From: Candidatus Aminicenantota bacterium
Lineage (GTDB): Bacteria; Acidobacteriota; Aminicenantia; Aminicenantales; Aminicenantaceae
Direction: 5' to 3'
NCBI GenBank assembly: GCA_013139435.1
Contig: WTAW01000107.1
Span: 1 to 8,401, forward strand
DNA length: 8,401 bases
Each line of letters begins with the position of its first letter. Within the stretch, counting starts at the first letter, position 1. Positions 1 through 6,364 of the stretch are shown piece after piece. The translations under genes were made by a program, and so were the position numbers. The notes below the pieces were generated by a model. That model was not told where the DNA came from, made no database searches, and saw nothing but the letters and a program-made list of their open reading frames with translations.

Positions 1-2250
1 AGCTCTTTTTCCCATTTGCCCTAATGTATAGCAGATATAAAATTGGTTATTCATTTTCTCAAATTCTGCTAGAGCCTCTACATACTCAGATTTTTCCAAA
101 TATACCAATCCTAAATAATTCCGACCAACCATCTTGTCTGGATCCATCTCGATAGTCTTCTTCAGTGCTTCTATTGATTCATCATATCGGCGGGCAAAAT
201 AAAGCATCATTCCTACATTCCTATTAATTCTCAAAGAGAAGGGGTCAAGTTCCTGGGCGATTTTCATCTCTGAAATGGATCTGTCAAATAAACCCCGAAA
301 CAGCAAATTTAGGGCATACCAGTGGTGTGCCGTTGCGTAGCTAGGATTAAGCTCAATCGCTCGTATGTATTCCCTCTCTGCTCCTTTCCAGTCCCATTCA
401 AAGTTTTCTTTGACTAGGGCTATCGAAGTGTGGGCTTCAGCAAGAGTTGCATCTAGCTCTAATGCTTTTAGTGCTGCCTCCTTTGCCTTAGGATATCCCT
501 CATTTGATGGCATGAACACGTTATTAACAAGGATTGAATAGGTATCGGCAATCCCAGTATACGCCAACGCATAATTTGGGTCTTCTTTAATTGCCAGACT
601 GTAGAACTCTATGGACTTCTCCAAGCTTTCCTTATCTCTTTTTCCCCAGAGTAACCGACCTTTCAAATACCAAGTATATGCCTCTAGATTCTCTGTTGGG
701 TTCTTTAAAAGCTGTTCTTTCTGTTCGGGCGTAAGTTTCTCTTGAAGGGCATTGGCAATCTTCTCTGCAATGTCATTCTGAATAACAAAAATTCTATCAA
801 GCTTTTGGCCATAGGTATCCGACCAAAGATAAAAGCCCTCTTCAACATTGATCAGCTGAGCGATAACCCGAATATCATCCTTTTCCTGTCGTATACTTCC
901 CTCCAGGATAGTCGCCACATTAAGCTCTTGCCCAATTTCTTTGGGATCTTTTTCTGTATTCTTATATCGCATCACCGATGTCCTGTTCATCACTTTCCAT
1001 CCTTGAAGTCTAGAAAGTTTGGCAATAATCTCTTCTGTCATTCCATCACAAAAGGACTCTTGATCTTTCTGAGGGCTCAAATCCGCAAAGGGGAGCACTG
1101 CGATTGAAGGATTATCTAATGGGGCGGTAACTGCTTTCTTTTGTGACCATGGACTCCAAATAAGCAAACTAATGATGACGATTGCTACAAGCACTAACGC
1201 AGGGATAAAGATCTTCTTTAACCTAAATTGAACAGTTATTTCATTTGAGGTGGGCGATTTTCTAACAGAGACTTCGCTCTCAATTGATGGAATGCCTTTC
1301 TCAATATTTTCAAGCTCAGCACGCAATTCGCCAGAACTCTGATACCTCTTCTCCTTATCCTTTTCTAAGCACTTCAGTATCATATGACTCAAATTATCTT
1401 GAATCTGGGCATTGATTTTGCTTGGGTCTGGTGGAGCTTCATGCTTGTGCTTATAAGCAATGCTTAATGGTGTATCTCCTTCAAATGGCACTCTTCCTGT
1501 AACCATTTCATAAAGAATTACTCCCAGTGAATATATATCTGCCCTCTGGTCGGCCTCTTTGCCTTCTACTTGCTCGGGTGACATATATTCAGGTGTTCCG
1601 ATAATCACTCCCGCACCTGTTATTCCCTTCTCTTTAAGGGAGCGGGCAATGCCAAAATCCAAAATACGAACATTACCCTCTCGGTCTATCATAATATTGT
1701 TGGGTTTCAAATCTCGATGGATAACACCTAGCTTGTGAGCCTCTTCCATGCCATCACATACTTGCTTGGCTATATTAATTACGGTCCCAACTGCTAATTG
1801 CCCTGTTTGTCTTATCAATCCCTTCAAGTCTTGACCAGACACATACTCCATGGTTATAAAATGAGTTCCCTTATCCTCGCCTAGATGATACATGCGACCT
1901 ACGTTCTTATGCACAATCTTACGAGCGAGTTTGAGTTCGTTACTGAATCTCTCTAAGGTTGTTTTATCGGCGGCTATTTCAGGTTTAAGGAGTTTTAAAG
2001 CCACTTCTTCGTTTATCTTATTATCAACGACTCTGTAGACATTGCCCATCCCCCCTTTTCCCAATTCCTCGATGATTTCATACCTATCTGCAAGAATAGC
2101 ACCTCTGGTTATCTCTTCTTTTGGTGTTTCAAGAGTTTTAGTGAAGGAGACAGAAATATCTTCGGAAGGCTGGAGAGGTGTGGCACACTCACCACAAAAC
2201 TTTTGCGTTTCTGGGTTCTCTGCTTTGCATTTAGGACACTGTGTTGTCAT
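1..2250 (-). CDS. Zinc-ribbon Ser/Thr protein kinase with TM segment, TolB-like domain and TPR repeats (3' end beyond window)
   Basis: Reading the minus strand from ATG at 2250 gives 750 uninterrupted codons, running off the window at position 1. Residues 5-22 form a small zinc ribbon (CPKC...CGEC). Residues about 57-315 are a complete Hanks-type kinase: glycine loop GKGGMG 64-69, ATP lysine K86, alphaC glutamate E105, HRDLKPNN with D180 and N185, DFG 198-200, and SPE 224-226. All catalytic residues are present, so it should be active. One hydrophobic segment (about 346-364) anchors it in the membrane. Residues about 380-500 (PSIAVLPFADLS, then DGMTEEII, VATILEGSIR) resemble the TolB-N/FlgO-like domain common in such kinases, and TPR-type helices follow from about 524 to the edge. 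The inferred role is a transmembrane signalling kinase with a TPR interaction region outside the cytoplasm; its substrate is unknown. The start is supported by GAAGGGG just upstream and a promoter at 2272-2300. The C-terminus is not visible. Confidence 0.95.
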   Translation of the reverse strand, partial: MTTQCPKCKAENPETQKFCGECATPLQPSEDISVSFTKTLETPKEEITRGAILADRYEIIEELGKGGMGNVYRVVDNKINEEVALKLLKPEIAADKTTLERFSNELKLARKIVHKNVGRMYHLGEDKGTHFITMEYVSGQDLKGLIRQTGQLAVGTVINIAKQVCDGMEEAHKLGVIHRDLKPNNIMIDREGNVRILDFGIARSLKEKGITGAGVIIGTPEYMSPEQVEGKEADQRADIYSLGVILYEMVTGRVPFEGDTPLSIAYKHKHEAPPDPSKINAQIQDNLSHMILKCLEKDKEKRYQSSGELRAELENIEKGIPSIESEVSVRKSPTSNEITVQFRLKKIFIPALVLVAIVIISLLIWSPWSQKKAVTAPLDNPSIAVLPFADLSPQKDQESFCDGMTEEIIAKLSRLQGWKVMNRTSVMRYKNTEKDPKEIGQELNVATILEGSIRQEKDDIRVIAQLINVEEGFYLWSDTYGQKLDRIFVIQNDIAEKIANALQEKLTPEQKEQLLKNPTENLEAYTWYLKGRLLWGKRDKESLEKSIEFYSLAIKEDPNYALAYTGIADTYSILVNNVFMPSNEGYPKAKEAALKALELDATLAEAHTSIALVKENFEWDWKGAEREYIRAIELNPSYATAHHWYALNLLFRGLFDRSISEMKIAQELDPFSLRINRNVGMMLYFARRYDESIEALKKTIEMDPDKMVGRNYLGLVYLEKSEYVEALAEFEKMNNQFYICYTLGQMGKRA

Positions 2251-2271
2251 CGTCCCCTTCGTTGTGAGAAT

Positions 2272-2300
2272 AGGATATAGATTTGTGGGGGGAGAGTCAA
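2272..2300 (-). promoter_or_regulatory. Sigma70-type promoter of the Ser/Thr kinase gene
   Basis: On the minus strand, TTGACT (2300-2295), a 17-base spacer and TATCCT (2277-2272) make a good housekeeping promoter. Transcription would begin near 2265, giving a leader of about 15 bases before the ATG at 2250. The spacer has a run of six C. The promoter lies directly downstream of a tRNA remnant, so the kinase appears to be transcribed on its own. Confidence 0.6.
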
Positions 2301-2316
2301 ATGGAATGATGAAGGA

Positions 2317-2366
2317 GTACCCCTGGCCAGACTCGAACTGGCGACACATGGATTAGGAATCCGTTG
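2317..2366 (-). pseudogene. tRNA-Arg(CCT) remnant, 3' half only
   Basis: The minus strand shows a T arm with a perfect 5-bp stem (GCCAG/CTGGC, 2342-2326) around the loop TTCGAGT. An anticodon arm follows with loop TTCCTAA, anticodon CCT at 2357-2355. The acceptor-side sequence AGGGGTAC follows the T arm, but the matching 5' acceptor strand (GTACCCC) and a full D arm are absent upstream, and no CCA follows. It is therefore a truncated, probably non-functional tRNA. Such 3' halves are typical of attachment-site scars, or of simple decay. Confidence 0.65.
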
Positions 2367-2456
2367 ATCCTTTAAGATTTATCTATCAGCCCCAACCTGT
2401 CAGCTGTGGTCAGCGGAGGGGGGGGTGATGATGGCTCTAGCCCTATAGATATTAAC

Positions 2457-2508
2457 TGGCACGCCCGGACAGATTCGAACTGCCGACCTACTGATTCGTA
2501 GTCAGATG
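2457..2508 (-). pseudogene. tRNA-Arg(ACG) remnant, 3' half with encoded CCA
   Basis: On the minus strand, an anticodon arm TCTGA-CTACGAA-TCAGT (2506-2490, anticodon ACG at 2499-2497), a 5-base variable loop, a T arm GGCAG-TTCGAAT-CTGTC, the acceptor strand CGGGCGT, discriminator G and CCA follow with exact tRNA spacing. Upstream of the anticodon arm the sequence stops resembling a tRNA: there is no D arm and no ACGCCCG acceptor strand. This is a cleanly bounded 3' half, the portion usually retained at the far end of an element integrated into a tRNA gene. Confidence 0.75.
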
Positions 2509-2654
2509 GTCGACTTCTTGTAAGTAATTTATTATCAACAAGTTATGTCTCTTTTATTTTCCCCTTTTGACCAATTTTTGACTACTTTTTTTCTCAATAG
2601 ACATAAAAAATGCGAATTTACACAACTAAGAGCCAAAATTTACGGCAAATCCTT
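2509..2654. other. AT-rich spacer with no recognised feature
   Basis: This stretch between the tRNA-Arg(ACG) remnant and repeat copy A is AT-rich, with several T and A runs. It has TTATGTCT (2543-2550) facing AGACATAA (2599-2606), an 8-bp inverted repeat with a 48-base loop that may be chance. A 63-codon plus-strand frame opens here but runs into repeat A and has no convincing family. I see no gene. Confidence 0.5.
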
Positions 2655-2783
2655 CTATCCAGCCAGCCTCTTCCTCGCATCTTCAGCCTCATCAATCCCC
2701 AGAGCAGCATCCTTCCAGAGAGAGACTTATTCTTAAAACAGTCGCGGCCTCAGAAGTATCATGAGTTCCCCGAATTTTGCTGA
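2655..2783 (-). repeat. Repeat copy A: degenerate TPR-protein tail plus conserved box
   Basis: Read on the minus strand, 2720-2655 encodes LWKDAALGIDEAEDARKRLAG followed by TAG, clearly related to the tails in copies B and C. It has no start codon and no open frame joining it to an upstream gene. About 50 bases away, 2769-2783 (plus strand CCCGAATTTTGCTGA), preceded by ATGAGT, matches the box found beside copies B and C. It is the most diverged of the three. The unit probably derives from the 3' end of a TPR kinase-type gene. Confidence 0.65.
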
Positions 2784-2805
2784 CTTAAGCAATTTTTTAT
2801 ATTAT
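2777..2805 (+). promoter_or_regulatory. Candidate promoter upstream of ggt
   Basis: TTGCTG (2777-2782), 17 bases and TATTAT (2800-2805) form a plausible sigma70 promoter with a start near 2812 and a leader of about 90 bases. The -35 hexamer overlaps the conserved box at the end of repeat A, so the repeat may have supplied part of the promoter of ggt. This is a sequence match only. Confidence 0.35.
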
Positions 2806-2842
2806 GCTCGGACTAGCTTTGATAAAATAAAGATCATTACGC

Positions 2843-2870
2843 TTTACTTTTGTTGACTAATACTTATTAA
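2843..2870 (+). promoter_or_regulatory. Alternative candidate promoter for ggt
   Basis: TTTACT (2843-2848), 16 bases and TATTAA (2865-2870) form a weaker match that would give a leader of about 24 bases. It competes with the candidate at 2777-2805; I cannot decide between them. Confidence 0.25.
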
Positions 2871-2900
2871 GTAGTTTTTCTCACGGAATGGAGATAAAAA

Positions 2901-4640
2901 ATGGCACTGAAGAGGAGAATATTTGGCTTATTCATCATCATATTTCTGTTGGTTCAATGGGTTTGTTTTACTTCTGATGAAGAAAAAGCGGTTCAAGGGA
3001 AAAATGGGGTTGTGGTTTCAGTTGATCAGTATGCTTCTCAAATTGGAATCGATATTCTAAAAAAAGGGGGAAATGCCGTAGATGCTGCTGTGGCAGTCGG
3101 TTTCGCCCTGGCTGTCACATATCCTGCTGCTGGAAACATCGGAGGCGGGGGATTCATGATTATAAGGTTCCCGGATACTAGGGAAAGTGTTGCCATCGAT
3201 TTCAGAGAAATGGCTCCCGCAGGTGCCACCCCAAATATGTATCTTGATGAAAAGGGGAAGTATGAGCGAACAAAAAGTTATCTCGGACATCTTGCTGTTG
3301 GTGTTCCAGGAACGGTCAAAGGATTCGAACTTGCTATGCAAAAATATGGGAAACTCCCCTGGGAAGATGTCATAGCGCCTGCCATTGAACTTGCTGAAAA
3401 TGGGTTCGTGTTGAATAAAAGGAGGGCAAAAGCTCTTAATGATTTAAAGCAATTGAAAAAAATCCCCAAAGATTTTGAAGTTGCGCTCAGTAAATCGAAA
3501 GAATTTTTTAGAATATTTTCAAAACCTGACGGATCCGAGTTTGCAGAGGAGGATGTTTTCGTGCAGAAAGACCTTGCGGAGTCCCTTAAATTAATCGCAG
3601 ATCAAGGCTCCGAGGCTTTTTATGAAGGAAAAATTGCGGAATTGATCGCTCGAGACATGGAAAAGCACGGAGGATTGATCACCAATGATGACCTTGCGAG
3701 GTATGAGGCTTTTATGAGAGAACCGGTCAAGGGGAATTACAGAGGCTATGAAATCATATCCATGCCGCTTCCAAGCTCTGGCGGCACAATTCTTATCGAA
3801 ATGCTGAATGTTTTGGAAGGATTTGAGTTGGGCAAAATGGAAAGATATGGACAAGAAGCTTTGCATGTGATTTCAGAGACTATGAAGTTTGCTTATCTTG
3901 ATAGGGCCAAATACATGGGAGATGAGCTTTTCGATGATATTCCTGTCAAAAGGTTGATTTCCAAAGAACATGCGCAGAGCATCAGAGAAAACATCGACCT
4001 CAATCGCACCATCCCTAGCGCCGAAATCGGAAAGGATATTTTAACCATTGAAGAAGCAGAAGAAACAACGCATTACTCTATCATCGACAAGGATGGGATC
4101 GCTGTGGCCACAACGTACACCTTGAACGGAGGTTTTGGTTCTTTCGTCATTGCCGAGGGAACCGGAATCATTCTTAATAATGAAATGGCAGATTTCAACA
4201 TGAAACCTGGGTACACAGATGATAAGGGCTTAATTGGAACAGAGCCAAACCTCATCGCACCTTACAAAAGGATGTTGAGCTCGATGACGCCGACGATTAT
4301 CGTAAAGAATGGCAAAATAGTCATGATTACCGGCAGTCCTGGAGGCCGAACCATAATCAATACCGTTTTGAATGTGATTATCAATGTGATTGATTTTAAT
4401 ATGAATATTCAGGAAGCTGTCAATGGATACAGGATAAATCATGAATGGATGCCTGATATCTTGAGAGTGGAAAAAGAGGGTATACTAGAAGAAGTAATAG
4501 ACTCTTTGAAGTCTATGGGGCATAAGATAAAAACAACAAGAAGTCAGGGAGATGCCCACAGCATATTCATCGACCTTAAGACTGGAATATATTACGGGGC
4601 CGCAGATAAAAGATCTTCTGGGTCAGCTATAGGATACTAA
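2901..4640 (+). CDS. ggt: Gamma-glutamyltransferase (glutathione hydrolase) precursor
   Basis: This 579-aa protein has the usual length of bacterial GGT, an N-terminal-nucleophile enzyme that removes or transfers the gamma-glutamyl group of glutathione and related peptides. Residues 4-22 are a basic-then-hydrophobic signal peptide or anchor, suggesting export; C22 lacks a proper lipobox. FREMAP carries R102, equivalent to the substrate-carboxylate arginine. Self-cleavage is expected before T389 in ETTHYSIIDKDG, making T389 the nucleophile and the new N-terminus of the small subunit. TYTLN (N409), NNEMADF (D431), SSMTPT (460-465) and GSPGGR (478-483) complete the gamma-glutamyl pocket and oxyanion hole. 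A lid-like loop is present at about 438-457. GGAG at 2890-2893, seven bases before the ATG, supports the start. It is an isolated plus-strand gene flanked by repeat copies A and B, with no clear terminator. All key residues are intact, so activity is likely. Confidence 0.96.
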   Translation: MALKRRIFGLFIIIFLLVQWVCFTSDEEKAVQGKNGVVVSVDQYASQIGIDILKKGGNAVDAAVAVGFALAVTYPAAGNIGGGGFMIIRFPDTRESVAIDFREMAPAGATPNMYLDEKGKYERTKSYLGHLAVGVPGTVKGFELAMQKYGKLPWEDVIAPAIELAENGFVLNKRRAKALNDLKQLKKIPKDFEVALSKSKEFFRIFSKPDGSEFAEEDVFVQKDLAESLKLIADQGSEAFYEGKIAELIARDMEKHGGLITNDDLARYEAFMREPVKGNYRGYEIISMPLPSSGGTILIEMLNVLEGFELGKMERYGQEALHVISETMKFAYLDRAKYMGDELFDDIPVKRLISKEHAQSIRENIDLNRTIPSAEIGKDILTIEEAEETTHYSIIDKDGIAVATTYTLNGGFGSFVIAEGTGIILNNEMADFNMKPGYTDDKGLIGTEPNLIAPYKRMLSSMTPTIIVKNGKIVMITGSPGGRTIINTVLNVIINVIDFNMNIQEAVNGYRINHEWMPDILRVEKEGILEEVIDSLKSMGHKIKTTRSQGDAHSIFIDLKTGIYYGAADKRSSGSAIGY

Positions 4641-4682
4641 ATTGGAATCGCAAGTGTCTAAAAAAGATGCTTAAAGAACTGG

Positions 4683-4807
4683 CTACCCAGCTAGCCTCTC
4701 CCCCGCATCCCCCACCTCAGCTATCCCAGGGTCTGCGTCCTTCCACAGGTCGAGGGAATCACAAGCCATCGCTTAAGAAATACTATGAGTGGTCCGAATT
4801 TGGCTGA
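4683..4807 (-). repeat. Repeat copy B: TPR-protein tail pseudogene plus conserved box
   Basis: On the minus strand, 4754-4683 encodes LDLWKDADPGIAEVGDAG followed by ERLAG and TAG, nearly the tail of copy C. Upstream of the tail, the part that carries the start codon and ribosome binding site in copy C is missing: the sequence jumps from the tail to ATCACAAG and GCTTAAGAAAT. The box TCCGAATTTGGCTGA lies at 4793-4807 on the plus strand, preceded by ATGAGT as in copy A. It therefore looks like a deletion derivative of copy C. It lies 43 bases beyond the stop of ggt, in the opposite orientation. Confidence 0.75.
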
Positions 4808-4873
4808 AACGAATTGGGAACCTCAGGCCCGATCCACTTCGAGGCCAATGGACGCAAGGACTGACCGGGGCCG

Positions 4874-5083
4874 TTACTCTTTTTTAGGATTGATCTTCTT
4901 CAATTGATCTTCCGTGCTCTCAAACTCCTTGCTGCATTTGTTACAGTGATAAAACTTCACATCGAAATCCTGGGTTTGATCGTGCGGACCTTCTTTGGCC
5001 AGCCGGATGCGATGATTGGAAGTGATATCCCTGACAGAATCGTGACCACAAAAGGGGCAGTAAGTCAAATTATGTGCGTTCAT
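4874..5083 (-). CDS. Small zinc-ribbon protein of unknown function
   Basis: This is a 69-aa acidic-to-basic protein with two well-spaced cysteine pairs, CPFC (C9, C12) and CNKC (C47, C50), a classic four-cysteine zinc ribbon. The region between the pairs is polar and has no extra domain; the C-terminus is lysine-rich. Such minimal ribbons occur in nucleic-acid-binding and adaptor proteins, but I cannot name a specific family or partner. The ATG at 5083 is preceded by AGGAAGGA (5093-5086), a strong purine-rich ribosome binding site. It sits alone between repeat copies B and C. The regular cysteine pattern and ribosome binding site argue that it is a real gene despite its size. Confidence 0.75.
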   Translation of the reverse strand: MNAHNLTYCPFCGHDSVRDITSNHRIRLAKEGPHDQTQDFDVKFYHCNKCSKEFESTEDQLKKINPKKE

Positions 5084-5191
5084 GTTCCTTCCTATTGAAT
5101 GATACTTTTACCATATTTCTTCTAATCTTTAAATCACTTCATTAGGATGTTTTTTTTTACGCATATTGGGATTTCCATTTCCTGACAGAAT

Positions 5192-5219
5192 CTTGAGTCA
5201 GGCCGTCGTGTCACTCAAG
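5192..5219. other. Inverted repeat downstream of the mini-ORF
   Basis: CTTGAGT (5192-5198) and ACTCAAG (5213-5219) can form a 7-bp stem with a 14-base loop, 23 bases past the mini-ORF stop on the minus strand. No T run follows on either strand, so it is at best a weak terminator or an mRNA-end structure. Confidence 0.3.
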
Positions 5220-5241
5220 GGAAGCCGGAGTCATTGTGCTA

Positions 5242-5355
5242 TTACCTCAACCCCGCCACTCTCTCCCTCGCATCCTCCACCTCTGCAATACCAGGATCAG
5301 CGTCCTTCCACAGGTCGAGGAACTTCTCGAGATGCTCTATGGCTTTGGTTGTCAT
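5242..5355 (-). CDS. Possible 37-aa mini-protein equal to a TPR-kinase C-terminal tail
   Basis: An ATG at 5355 opens 37 codons ending in TAA at 5242. The product begins MTTKAIEHLEKFLDLW, continues KDADPGIAEVEDARERVAGL and ends in R: one amphipathic TPR-like helix followed by a short charged helix. From memory, this is the typical last segment of TPR-containing Ser/Thr kinases and adenylate-cyclase-like proteins in Acidobacteriota-type genomes, here detached from any upstream domain. AGGAG (5366-5362) lies six bases before the ATG, so translation is plausible. Copies A and B keep the tail but lose the start, which points to a relic. The ribosome binding site, the hairpin upstream and the intact frame leave open a functional small protein. 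I regard the two readings as about equally likely. Confidence 0.4.
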   Translation of the reverse strand: MTTKAIEHLEKFLDLWKDADPGIAEVEDARERVAGLR

Positions 5356-5372
5356 GCATTTCTCCTAGCTTA

Positions 5373-5391
5373 AGATTATCACAAATAATCT
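5373..5391 (-). promoter_or_regulatory. Hairpin just upstream of the mini-ORF ribosome binding site
   Basis: AGATTAT (5373-5379) and ATAATCT (5385-5391) form a perfect 7-bp stem with a 5-base loop, ending seven bases before the AGGAG of the mini-ORF on the minus strand. TTAAGCTA occurs on both sides of it as a short direct repeat. It could affect translation of the mini-ORF, or be a leftover of the insertion that made copy C longer than copy B. Confidence 0.4.
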
Positions 5392-5449
5392 GTAGCTTAA
5401 GAAATGCCCTCATCTGTCCGAATTTCGCTGAACCGAAGCAACAAAATCG

Positions 5450-5478
5450 ATTGAAAATTACTGAAAGAACAAAGTCAA
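5450..5478 (-). promoter_or_regulatory. Candidate promoter for the mini-ORF
   Basis: TTGACT (5478-5473), 17 bases and TTCAAT (5455-5450) on the minus strand would start a transcript near 5443 with a leader of roughly 90 bases that includes the conserved box and the hairpin. The -10 element is weak and the region is AT-rich, so a chance match is possible. Confidence 0.3.
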
Positions 5479-5529
5479 CACCTTAGAATGTAAGCTTCTG
5501 ATTTTAATAGTATATATGGGGTGATTCAG

Positions 5530-5557
5530 TGGGACGCCTGGACAGCTTCGAACCTCG
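5530..5557 (-). pseudogene. Decayed tRNA-Arg 3' end
   Basis: The minus strand reads TTCGAAGCTGTCCAGGCG then TCCCA, matching the T loop, T stem, acceptor strand and CCA of the tRNA-Arg(ACG) remnant at 2457-2479 at 20 of 23 positions. The partner strand of the T stem (CGAGG) no longer pairs well and no anticodon arm remains. It begins 18 bases past the stop of the VanW gene. Confidence 0.55.
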
Positions 5558-5575
5558 ACTCGTGAATAATCCAGG

Positions 5576-6334
5576 CTAAAGGACAGTACCGTGCTCTGCA
5601 ATTTTGTAACTCTGCTTGCAGATGATCTCAAATTCACCCAATTCGTTACGCCTCAAGGTATCCACATATTCAATCCCATCCACGAGGATTTTATTGAACT
5701 GAAGTTCATCTTCTTTGAGGTGTTCGGGAGCACACAGTGATCCGATCAATTGATTTCCTTCGATTCTTGTCCTAAAACACACAGGGACCTCCAGTGTATT
5801 CTTAAACCTCAGGTCTTTATAGCCATAGGCGGTTGTGGCGTCTGCTCCTAGAGGAGTGTATCTCGTCTCGTCTGTGTAGAGATCGGCAGAATGCGGGTGT
5901 CTCTCCACGATGCCAAGCCCTCCTGTCAGCGCCAGATGGTAAAGTAATCCGGACAGCTGGCACAGCCCGCCTCCGTAATCAAAATCCAATTGGTTCTTTA
6001 TGATGTTGATGCCTACTTTATACCCGGCTTTTTCGGTCGGATTCCCCACATAATGCCAGTAGGAAAATATCTCGTTGGGATAAATGGGAAGATCCTGAAA
6101 TCTGGAGATGGCAATCCGGAGATTGTGTTTTTTATTTTCTGCCCATTCGCTGATGTTAATCGGTTGGGTGATAGTGATCCGTTCAGGCCAAGTTTTAGCT
6201 GTCTCCAGTTTCTCTGGAGAATTTTTTGCGAACTTAAGGCTTGTGCCAGTGACCAGATCAGTGAAGCCAATCCAGAAGACCCTCATATGAAAGCGAAGTA
6301 TTGAGGGAACCAGAGCTCTGACGATAGTTCTCAT
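5576..6334 (-). CDS. VanW family protein
   Basis: This 252-aa protein matches the VanW family in length and motifs. After a basic, mildly hydrophobic N-terminus, a core runs from about residue 70 to 205: an FSYWHYVGNP segment (90-99), the hallmark GGGLCQLSGLLYHLAL (121-136, C125) and GLGIVERHPHS (139-149). The terminal part has LVDGIEYVDTLRRNE. VanW is named for an accessory gene of VanB-type vancomycin resistance clusters, but the family is widespread and its biochemical role is unsettled. No vanS/R/H/B/X-like gene is visible, so resistance cannot be inferred; an envelope role is only a guess. The ATG at 6334 has no good ribosome binding site, but a strong promoter places the 5' end about 24 bases upstream, supporting this start. 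The C-terminus stops close to a tRNA remnant without obvious truncation. Confidence 0.88.
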   Translation of the reverse strand: MRTIVRALVPSILRFHMRVFWIGFTDLVTGTSLKFAKNSPEKLETAKTWPERITITQPINISEWAENKKHNLRIAISRFQDLPIYPNEIFSYWHYVGNPTEKAGYKVGINIIKNQLDFDYGGGLCQLSGLLYHLALTGGLGIVERHPHSADLYTDETRYTPLGADATTAYGYKDLRFKNTLEVPVCFRTRIEGNQLIGSLCAPEHLKEDELQFNKILVDGIEYVDTLRRNELGEFEIICKQSYKIAEHGTVL

Positions 6335-6364
6335 TTTCTATGAATAATTCAGGTTATCAAAGTC

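Larger units (their letters stand above)
5242..5431 (-). repeat. Repeat copy C: most complete tail-plus-box unit
   Basis: This is the longest of the three units. It contains the 37-codon tail ORF, its ribosome binding site, a hairpin, the motif CTTAAGAAAT and the box TCCGAATTTCGCTGA (5417-5431, plus strand). Copies A and B align to the two ends, with the middle shortened or replaced. All three have the same orientation. Confidence 0.75.

Noticed and set aside
742..1107. Plus-strand 121-codon open frame inside the Ser/Thr kinase gene
   Set aside because: It is antisense to the TolB-like and linker coding region, has no recognisable domain and is explained as a shadow of the real minus-strand gene.
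2042..2356. Plus-strand 104-codon frame spanning the kinase start and a tRNA remnant
   Set aside because: It covers the kinase 5' end, its promoter and the tRNA fragment, and its product has no protein-like pattern.
2543..2606. 8-bp inverted repeat TTATGTCT/AGACATAA
   Set aside because: The 48-base loop and AT-rich surroundings make a chance match likely, and there is no T run or gene end beside it.
4681..4696. GGCTA/TAGCC stem after ggt as its terminator
   Set aside because: It has only 5 bp, no T run, and is part of the tail-coding end of repeat copy B.
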